The position numbers and the translations under genes are program-made. 64,000 bases of DNA from Synchiropus splendidus. Taxonomy: Eukaryota; Chordata; Actinopteri; Syngnathiformes; Callionymidae. The stretch is taken from NCBI RefSeq assembly GCF_027744825.2, contig NC_071334.1:54810937-54874936 (forward strand). Reading direction: 5' to 3'. The notes beneath the pieces were generated by a model. The model was given only the letters and a program-made list of their open reading frames with translations, was not told the origin of the DNA and did not search any database. Shown here piece after piece: positions 54,621 through 64,000 of the stretch (its first letter is position 1; every line of letters starts with the position of its first letter).

Positions 54621-57600
54621 ATGTCTGTAAACGAGTCACTGGGGCTAGGCTCAAGACTTTTGGAATTATAGCCCTCTGGAGACGTAGTTTCATAGCACTT
54701 GGTATATATGGTGCCTCATAAGATCATGCACTTCACTCATTGGGCATACTTGTAGGCAGAGAGAAGCACATGTCCACATACGCCCCTAAAGCATCCTAAC
54801 CCCAACCATTTCTTTTGCACGTCACAGGGGAGGGACAACTTATATATTGACTGATATTTGAATCATGTCATGCAGAGGGCTTAAAAGTGACGCACATGTC
54901 GACGTGACGATAGCTATGTGACGCCTTAGGAGTGAGACCGTATTAGAGGAGCTGCACTCAGAGTCTCTCTGTGATGACTAGGCAACTCAAGATACTTGGA
55001 CCCCTCTTCCTTGGAATTGTTCTTGCCAACCGTATGGAGAAAACGTCCCACCCTTTTTCAACTGAGAGCCACAATCTACATTTATAACTTCATTTCAAGA
55101 AATTAGAGTTGAATGTAAAGCAATGCAGATGAAGATCTACTTGAAATTGTCACAGACACATTTGAGCAATCCGAAAAGTGAAGGTCTTTCCAACATTTAA
55201 ATACATGACAACATCAAAATGCATAAGGAAAGAAGAGGTTAAGCGCATCACAGCGTTGGGGAAAAAAAAAGGACAGAAGCCGTTCTGATCTGGTCTTGTG
55301 GCCCTGAGGTGTCTTCCAGCTCTCGGAGTGAACATTACTGTGGCTGATACTGTCAGCTGTATGCCAGACTCAAGTGTGAGCACTCTGTTCTTCTGGCATT
55401 GAGCTGTCAGTTTCTCACTCAGTGAAGCAGCCATGTTCCTGACTGTCTCCCCATTTCTGTGTTTGGCATGTGACAGCGGCAGACAGCGACTAGTGTCAAT
55501 TTTAACATGGGTCACGTGTAGAAACAGAAAATCGTGCCTCAAAAACAACCCAGCGGAGATTGTGTCCCTTTGAAGAGTATTTTGACAAAAAGCTGTGTCA
55601 CAAGGTTATAAATGGTCTCAATTGCTACTCAACCTTGCAAACTGTTTTGGAAGACTTTTTGATAATTGGACAACTGGAAATAAAACCTCAGTGGCCTGCG
55701 CATGTCCTCTAAATTTTCCCTCAAAGGATTGAAGTGAAGTTTTCTATAGGTCTACTCCAAATCTGGCGGCTAGTGAGCGACTTGCACAAATCTAATAAAA
55801 GCTGCAGCAAACATGTTTCGGAACATTGGGCAACTTTTATTTGTGGTCTTCCACACAGGACCCTCGCTGACTGTAAAAAAAAATAATAATAAAGAAGTGA
55901 GGTAGGAAAATAAGGACTACAGACTGCAGATATGAGGACATCATTTTGTGGCTCACTTCCTCCATCAGAATTATGCAGTGAAGCCGAGTAAATGTGGAAA
56001 AGATACACCTAAAGCACAAGTCACGAACTGAAATCTGGCTCTGCAAAAACTAATTTCATGTGGCCCACAAGAGCTTTGAATGCACGAAGTTGGATAAAAA
56101 TTTCATTGATTGAAAGTGCACCAAAATTAACAATTGGGCTTCACTTTGCCTTTTGACAGTGTGATTTATGGCTAGGTAAGCGCACATGTTTATCGTTCCA
56201 CCTCCCCCAAAATGAATAATAGATAGATATGGAAGGGAATTCAAAGAAAATGCAGATGTGGATGCATGATTGTGCTACAAGGGGAAATCACTATGGTTTT
56301 ATTAAGGTGGAATTGGAAGTGAACCACAAATGCTTTTTGCAAGAAGAAAACGCTTGCAATAATGAAACAAAGACAGATATGATACCCGATTCTGACTCCT
56401 GTTAAAGGGGTCCCATTTACAGACTCTTCAATAAATATAGATTCAGACTCGGACTGTGTTTGAAATTTCGGTCCCTGGCGTGGTTGCGTTCGACACGCGT
56501 GATCTAAAAAACTTTGTCTCAGGTTTTTGCAGCTATGTATTTTCTTGTCCTTTCCAAGTGTTTTTTTTTTTTTGGACATTGTCCCTGAACTCATGTCGTC
56601 AGATGAGTTCCATCACGCAACACACTTTTTCTTAATGTAATGTGATTTCGTAATGCATTATGGGTTGCTGTGTTTATGTTCAACAGTCTTTGTTAACATT
56701 CATCGTTGAATGCAGTGGTCCAGGTGGAATATGCCAATGCAACGAAATAAAGAACATGTCGATGGACCAAAACAGTACAAGCTGGACCCTGCACCAAAGG
56801 CCCTGCACCTAGAAAAATGCTTCACACGATGATCAATGTTTAACAGACAAGGCCGGCGATGGTGGTGATGGTTCTGATCAAACATTTCAGTTGACCTTCA
56901 AGCCTAAAATGCATTGTGGTTTTGTCCACTCTTTGATGTCACCGCTTCCATCCCTATTGTCTAGTCCAAGGATCGGATGGCTCCATTTGGCAAGCTCCTG
57001 CCTCCCTTTGACTGGATGGTGGCCCTCTGTGTACTTTTTTTTCCTTCAGTAATCTTATCACCAATACCTGGAGAAGCATTGCATATTATTTCATTTTTTA
57101 AACAGTTATACTATGCTAAGTCAGGCCAGAATACGAAGAATTACATGGACTGCAAAAATAGCCGACATGAGTGTCCCAGAATCCTATTTAAGTAGCGGCA
57201 AAACACTAGTTTGACACTGTGAACACATATATAAAGCATGTTTTCTTTAGTTACGTGTACACAGCCTCAGATGAAGAGCACATGTTTTCCACCTGCCTGC
57301 TAACCATCGACCTAAAATGTTGAATCCCATAAGGGAAAATAAGTGAGTGGAAGTCAAAATAATGGAAGAGGAAATTATGTGTATATATTTATATATATAT
57401 ATAAAATCAGTGAACACGGTGCCTGGTGATGATGTAGGTATTGAATGGAATTTTTCAAAGAAATCGTGTATTGTGAGTTCACCGGGAGGCCAGGTAGTAT
57501 TTTACCAAAATGAGATGCCATAAAGGCAGGCAGTTCAGAAGCTTTCATGTGAAACATCACAGACCATAATCACCCAGCGAGCGTTGGAGCGTCAGGAGCA

Positions 57601-59768
57601 CAACACAGCGGGAACATTAGACATGTTTCATCGCACATAAGGCTGGAATGAAGAAAAACAAAGCCCATTATTCGATTATATTGATTTCATATTATTCAAA
57701 ATATGAGCAGATGTAGATCTGTTTGTGTTGGATTGATAAATATTGTTTATATTTCATATATCTATATGACATTATTTTCACGTATTTTACATTTGCAGGG
57801 CTAGTTATTGAATTAGAATATGGAAATTGGAAGCACTTGTTGGAAGTTTTTAAAATGCCTGAAATTATGCGAGTAAAAATGTAGACGCCTCTGCTCCAGA
57901 TTGACCCACCAGTCCAACACTTCTTATCTGAGATTTCTATAGAGATGTGCGTGATGATAGCGTGCACGTGGCTGGAATAGCTTCCCTTTAATTAAGCAGT
58001 CACTGGTGATATACGACCGTCAGTGCTGTGGGTTATCGAAGCATCTGAGGCGATTGGAGGGAAGCAGGGACTCCGGAAATTAATTCTCCAGCGTGAGCTG
58101 GCTCGGGCCGAGAACTTATTCTGCCAGGAAGGACACCGATGATGCTGCCGTATCTCCGCTCCGAGGGTGTTGGATTGTAATTGTTGGAGTCACCTTTGGG
58201 GTCGGATAGAAGTACGTATGCAGAATGAATTCATAATGACTAATGAAACGGTTGTGCCAGACTGACGGACAGATGTGAGGCTTTTTAATAGTGGAATCCA
58301 TTAGTAAAGTGGTAAGTGAAAGGAGCTAATTGTTCTCGTGAAGCTGGAGCCTCTCTTTATCTGCATATTAACATAAGTGCAACGCAACAGACCTACCTAA
58401 ACGTTCCAATAAAATCTGCTCGCATTTGTGTTCTTTATGTTGTGAAAAAAGTGGCCCTGTAAAGTATATAATGCCTTAGCATTGCAATGAATGGGGACCA
58501 AAGTAGAGGATACGAGGCTGAACCATTTCCTGGGCTTACACCAGTCCGAATCCTTCGTGGCCCGAGTGCTACCAGAGCCTTGGAACAGATTCTTTCCGCC
58601 ATTGCAAGTGGTCTCACTTGTGAATGAAATATTCATCTGGATTATATTTTATTTTAAATCATTCTCAGTTATTCGTTGGCCCTTTTATATCCATGTTAAA
58701 TCTAACAGTTGATTGGTTGCATTTCAAAACAAATTCAGATGTTTTTTTAAGTATTATTATTTTCAATGTGGACGACTGCTGCAATGTGACCGAGCTGTCA
58801 CTCTTCAGTCAGCTCATGATGACTGGTGAAAGGCTAACAACCTCAGACAATGACCAACTCTCACTCTCTGCAGACAGTGGAAGACTCATACATTATGTAT
58901 AGGTTGCGAGAATTGTGCAAGTCCGATTGGATGTATTGACATTTAACCAATATGTCCTCGTTACGGAGCAGACGCGTCCAGTGGCTGGCGTCTTTTAGCT
59001 ACTGAGATGGCTCAGCCTGCCAACGCCACTGATGTAAATGTCTCTGCAGTACTTTTGGAGCTCAGGGACATCTTCAATCTCCTCACCGTATTCAGGCCTT
59101 TTAGCTTTCGCTATCAAGTGAAAAGCACATGCTGTAACAGCTCTCTCACCATGTCATTTCTTTTACTTGGTTTAAGTGTTGCTGCTTTATCATTGTAAAT
59201 GTCTCGGCGAGGAGCTACAATATCGGTGTGGATGCTAATGGCGGCCAGCACTCTGCGTTGTGTGAGCACGCCGCCAATCAATGCAAAGAACCTCGGAATG
59301 AAATTCAAGTGTTTGTGTAAATCTCTGGTCCATGATGCATTTTCAGCAACAAACACATGATTTTCCCCACTCATTTTCTGGAAAGTGTGCGTTTATGCTA
59401 ATGCATTTGCTCACATATATGATGCATATACAGACTACATAAAAATTAAAATTAAGAAACAAAAGGCAATAGATACTGACATGAATGTATTATTGATCAT
59501 TAAATGTTTTTTTTTTTTTTTCTGCTGTAGATATTCACAAATTTTAATTCGGTTTCCGCAATAGTTTTTGAAGAGTTCTTTGGCTTTCAGTTTTCATTTT
59601 TTTTTTTTTTTTTTTTTGTCCTATACGGCTGATAGAGAGTGTGAGTCCCATAGGATGAGTCCTATATCCTTAATTTGTTATAGTAGATGTATTTCACTGA
59701 ATTTTATTTTTAGTTCATTTTTGGCTTTAAAATGTGTGTTTCTTAAAAAAAATGTTTTGTAAAAAAGG

Positions 59769-59772
<4 letters not shown>
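54621..59772. other. Intronic stretch with no recognised gene
   Basis: The minus-strand frame at 55150-55548 (132 codons) is the second longest in the window. Part of it faintly resembles hAT/GTF2I-like transposase wording, but not enough to call. Other frames are shorter and unconvincing. T-runs lie near 56562-56573, 59507-59521 and 59598-59618. Confidence 0.5.

Positions 59773-59829
<57 letters not shown>
59773..59829. repeat. (TA)n microsatellite, about 28 units
   Basis: Uninterrupted TA array of about 57 bp between an A-rich and a T-rich flank. Confidence 0.93.
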
Positions 59830-59835
<6 letters not shown>

Positions 59836-62800
59836 TTATTTTTTTTAAATTTTTTTAGTACGTTTGAACCTTTCAATGTATTTCTTTTTTTTATATCTTA
59901 AATACATAAATATTCTGTTTGCATATTTGCACTTTTGTCTATGTGGTCTAGAAAGTAACTCCTATAATCATTGTATGACTGTGTCTGTAATTCAGTGATT
60001 CCTCTAGTACCAGGTTACACATAAACGCCATGTTCAAAGAATACATTTAATCATGCTAACCATTTTATGTTTTTTTTTTTCTGTATACTTCCTATCTTGT
60101 TGAATTCCGTCATTACTTCCTGCCCTGTCAGGTTGTAGAAGTGTAAACTCTTATGGGACTCAGTGTTCAATGTTCTTTGTCAAACATTAGTATACATAGA
60201 TACATCTTTAGTTAATCGCGGTTTAGTCCTGTTCACAGTTGCGGGGAAAGCTGGATCGGTGTAAAGTTTGTGTAAATCTTCGTTGTGTAGTGTTTTTTAA
60301 ATGTCTTCATTGTCTTCACTGTTGCTGTTCTGACACAAGGGATTTCCCAACGCTGGGACAATAAAAGATATCTAAATGAATCAAAATTAATTGTTAAAAA
60401 AAACTGCAACATGATCAGTGCTTAAATGGAAATAGTTTACCATTCACAATAGTGCTGTGTGAAATTTGCTGTCACAATATTTGTTTTGTGTAACGTCAAT
60501 ATTTGATGTGTATTATATTAAAGTCAATAATTGTATTTGTTGTCTGGTTTGGAACAGAACCAGAATTATATACAGTATGTTATACAATGTATATATGCAT
60601 TTACCAATGTAAACATTGTAAACACAAGCATACAACACAGTATACAATATCATATATACATCTAAACACGCTTGCTTACGACTTACATCAGCGGCTAATT
60701 TGGTGTGACTTGGTTGCACATTTTGCATTCATTCAATGTTGCTGTGTGGCACTGCACGGATCAAAAACCACATTTGGTGTGATTCCAGAGATAGTGTTGT
60801 GTAATGGTTGCTGAACTCTAGAATTATTTGAGCCCTGTCCGTAAAGTAAGAATATTTTTGTTGATTCATGGACGTTTGTTGAATTTTTTTGGAAGTGTAA
60901 TCACTCCAAATTTCCATTTTTTTTTTGGAAATGTATGGTGTGACAGCGCTGAATGATGCTCACAAGCCACTCAGCCGTTGGTGCTTCCACTCTTCCTGGA
61001 ACGTTTCATCACTTTGACCCCCTTATCCACTGGGACGTGTTAAATTTGCTTAGTTGCAATAGTGGGGGCCGTGTCCCTGTTCCTGTTGTTCTCTGTGAAT
61101 GTCATGTGCACCTTTGTAAAATACCTTCCGTCCTCTTATTCATAGTGGCCAGAATGAAATTGGCGTCATTGCGGCATGTTTTATTGAGTGATTTGGGCTC
61201 TGCATACCCAAAAAGAATATGTGTGTTTCAAAGCATCATATAAAAATCTTCATTCAAGGGTGCTTAGAATACATTTCACTCGCTATATATAGCTCCTTTT
61301 CATCTGTCCAGTTCTATTTGGAGATATTATCCATCTCACTGTATGAGGCCGGCCTACCTCTTAGGGGAAATGTGAAAAGGTAATTTTCCTATAATTAGCC
61401 TGCAAAGAGGACAGTAGCCGTGTTGCAGCCCACGATACAATACACCCCCACAGTGGGTGACTTGGTATGTGTGGAGGTCAAGGTGTCCTTTATGGGCTTG
61501 GTTTTTCCAATCTTACAAACATCCGTGATCTGCAAGTAAGTCGCTACTGTACTGAGAAGTATTGCCTTGAATCCTCAAATAGCGTTGGGACAGTCTTTTT
61601 TTATTTTTATGCTTCTTTATGTTTTTGCCATCAAAGTTTCCAATTTCCATCACCAGCTTTATTTATTTATTTTTTTCAATTGATGGTTATTGGATGCCAT
61701 AAAGGAATGTTGTTTTCATCTGAAAATGATATTGATGCCTGACTTTTTTGTGCATTGTGCAACTATTCTATCAAAAGCTATAAAGTATCTGAGTTTGGTC
61801 ACGTCTCCATCTGAGTAAGGTTTTTGAGTTTTTGTGAACTGGTTCACTTTTATTTAAATAAAATGCTATTGTGAAACAGTTAATTTTTATGTCACACTGT
61901 AGAAATGACAACACATTTATGGGGCATACACCACAAAAATCACACGAGTAGTAGCGATCCTGCAGTGCCGCTTACCTGCTCAGACAGTGAGCCAACCACG
62001 GCAAGGACATCCTGCGGATGTGTTGTCCACTGTCCTAATGCGTATGGGCCCCAAATTATGTTCTGTATACACTATAAATGAATTGGGAATAGACCAAAAA
62101 GACATCTACAAAAGAAACATGATAGGCATTGTTATAAAGCAGAATGAAGTGCGTTGAGTTCTTCCGAAAAAATACCCATACATGGCTGTGAACTCAATTT
62201 AAGTGTTTTTTTTTTTTTTGGCTCAGGTCAGCAGAAGAAAGGTGCTTTCCGAAACTCCAAAAGCCTTTTTTTCAAATGCTTTCATTCTCCAACTTCCCTG
62301 CATGAATTCACTTTTCAGATTCGCCTGACCTTCATTTCTGTGCGCATTCTTGTGAAGAAAGTGCACAACAGATGTCGGAAAAGTATCTCACCGCTAGCAA
62401 CAAATAACTTATTTACTAGTTGCCACATCTGCCTGTTTACTTCTCTTGCCTTTTCCTGTCCATTCATTTCCCTGGTGCTGTTGCCTGGGTAACATGACTG
62501 ACTGCGACACAGTGATTGAGGAACCTAAGGGATGTCTGATGATGAAAGAATATTATTGAATTATCAGGCTCCAATGTGCTGAGCTAATATGTCATATTTA
62601 TAATTACTGGAACATGAATCTTGTGGTATCAAAGTCATCATATTGCGGTGTCTACTACAGCTTTATTGTGGAGGTGGTTCAAAATCAGATATGGATCCGC
62701 GTAGCTTCGAGGTCGTGTACACAATTAAAGTGTTTCCAGTTTTATTCCCTGTATTCTTTGTTATAGCCGTCATTTATACGCGACCTCCGTGATGTGTCAT

Positions 62801-63423
62801 GCTGTCCTTGAGCCAGACACTAAACCCTTAATTGCTTCTGGCACTGTCATGTGGCCTTGATTGAATTTGGTGTCATGCGGTGCCGAGAATTGAAACGGCA
62901 AAATCTTGTTTGTGTGTGTGATATCTGCTGTCAAGTGATCGGCATTAGCTGAGGAATTCAATGACCAAAAAACATGGGGAAAAAAAAAATTACTTCCATT
63001 GGCACGAATAACAACTGCTATTCAGGGTTGTTATGTTGTATAACTTCTTGTACACATAACAAGAATGTCTCAACCTCGGAAAACTGAATTACAGACAAAT
63101 ATTGACCTGTGAGGAAAATTGGGAAATTTCGGAGAAGAAATTTGGATTACAACTTCTACCAAGGTGACGGGTAGCAACACACTGTTCAGGGTTCTAAGGG
63201 CTGCTAAATTTCCTCTTATGCCTTTTCTTTAAACAAACAAATCACATCCTCTTATCTACTTGTGCGTACTTGCAGTCATCGGACCTTAGTGATGGTAGTT
63301 CAAATTCACACATCTGAAGACTGGCACCGTCCGCGGCTCGTATCAGGTCTGTGTATCTACCGCAAACCTACCTACTAAAGCCATGGGGTGCAGCCTCTTT
63401 CTCTATGAAAATTAATTTGTGCG

Positions 63424-63425
<2 letters not shown>
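59830..63425. other. Intronic stretch with no recognised gene
   Basis: Specifically searched for the next astn2 exon (Gly-Gly then a Leu-rich helix) without success. Open frames up to 112 codons (62154-62492) show no family resemblance. Short T- and A-runs only. Confidence 0.5.

Positions 63426-63487
<62 letters not shown>
63426..63487. repeat. (TA)n then (TGTA)n compound microsatellite
   Basis: About 26 TA units (63426-63477) pass directly into a short TGTA tetranucleotide run (63477-63487). Confidence 0.93.
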
Positions 63488-64000
63488 CTGTTGTGTCTTG
63501 CTCACGATGTCTACTTGGTAGCACCATGAGTGAGCTGCAACGGTGCTTGTTGTTTGACTACATTGAAGCGCCTATGCTTCACTGTGCAATGTGTAAGACT
63601 GACTCAGTCGACAATGAATATACATCAAAGTCCACTTGGAATTACTTGTTATTTGAAGTGTGAGAATTTGATGTTTTATGACCATAATATTCTCTAAAAC
63701 CTGTGCCTTCTGATGGCTGAAAGAAGACTAAACCCCCTGCAACACATCACATTAACTTTTATCATGCATTAAAATAACACCTGTTATTTGCACACGATTT
63801 AATTGTTTCCTACAGCGTATGCTTTCCTCAGCCTTGAGAAAGTGGGCAAATGCTCATTTTCCTTTTTCCTTGTCCTCTGAATGGTAACAGATGTGGATTG
63901 CTGTCAGCCATTAATGACTCAAACATCAATTGGAAAACATCTGTGCTGTCTGACGTGCAACTGAAAGAGTTCCCTAGACATGTTTCATCATTTTTCCTTC

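Larger units (their letters stand above)
51328..64000 (+). other. astn2: Intron downstream of the astn2 exon (5' part)
   Basis: I looked for a phase-0 exon beginning with Gly-Gly and a Leu/Val-rich transmembrane helix followed by an Arg/Lys-rich stop-transfer stretch, which is what follows this exon in astrotactin-2. Nothing fits up to 64000, so this intron appears to exceed 12.6 kb. It holds a nested transposon, LINE and SINE-like tails and two long TA microsatellites. Confidence 0.75.

Noticed and set aside
51328..64000. Next astn2 exon, or a TRIM32-like gene nested in the intron as in mammals
   Set aside because: No Gly-Gly plus Leu-rich helix exon and no long single-exon frame is present; the nested gene lies in a later intron in mammals.

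Overview
The window looks like vertebrate nuclear DNA, most probably from a teleost fish. It is AT-rich and almost free of long open reading frames. It carries long (TA)n microsatellites and the usual fish mix of old repeats: RTE/Rex3-like LINE fragments, Tc1/mariner, pogo-like, hAT and PIF/Harbinger-like non-autonomous elements. The one coding segment I can support is a single internal exon of astrotactin-2 (astn2) on the + strand at 51140-51327. It has a strong acceptor and a good donor, and it encodes the segment just before the first transmembrane helix of the protein.

Everything else is best read as intron. Positions 1-51139 are the 3' part of the intron upstream of this exon; by family knowledge this should be intron 1, since the exon that ends in the matching phase was not found here. 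Positions 51328-64000 are the 5' part of the next intron. I found neither the preceding signal-peptide exon nor the following exon (expected to start with Gly-Gly and a Leu-rich membrane helix).

Layout: 1-13.7 kb is mostly unannotated intron with one LINE scrap, one pogo-like repeat copy and an A/TA/T palindrome. 13.7-25 kb has a fish dispersed repeat, a G-rich run, three TA microsatellites and a decayed LINE reverse transcriptase (23.2-23.9 kb). 25-40 kb has several DNA-transposon relics, including a hAT-like element with a perfect 8-bp target duplication and the first of two mariner-like elements. 41-48.6 kb has a 664-bp dispersed repeat, a Harbinger-like element and the second mariner-like copy. 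51.1-52.8 kb holds the exon and, about 320 bp downstream, a Tc1-like transposon nested inside an older pogo-like repeat. 54-64 kb has LINE/SINE tails and two TA microsatellites.

I saw no CRISPR array, operon, tRNA or rRNA gene, and no convincing undescribed system. The most informative observations are the astn2 exon, which assigns the whole window to a gene, and several transposon insertions whose boundaries can be read to the base.
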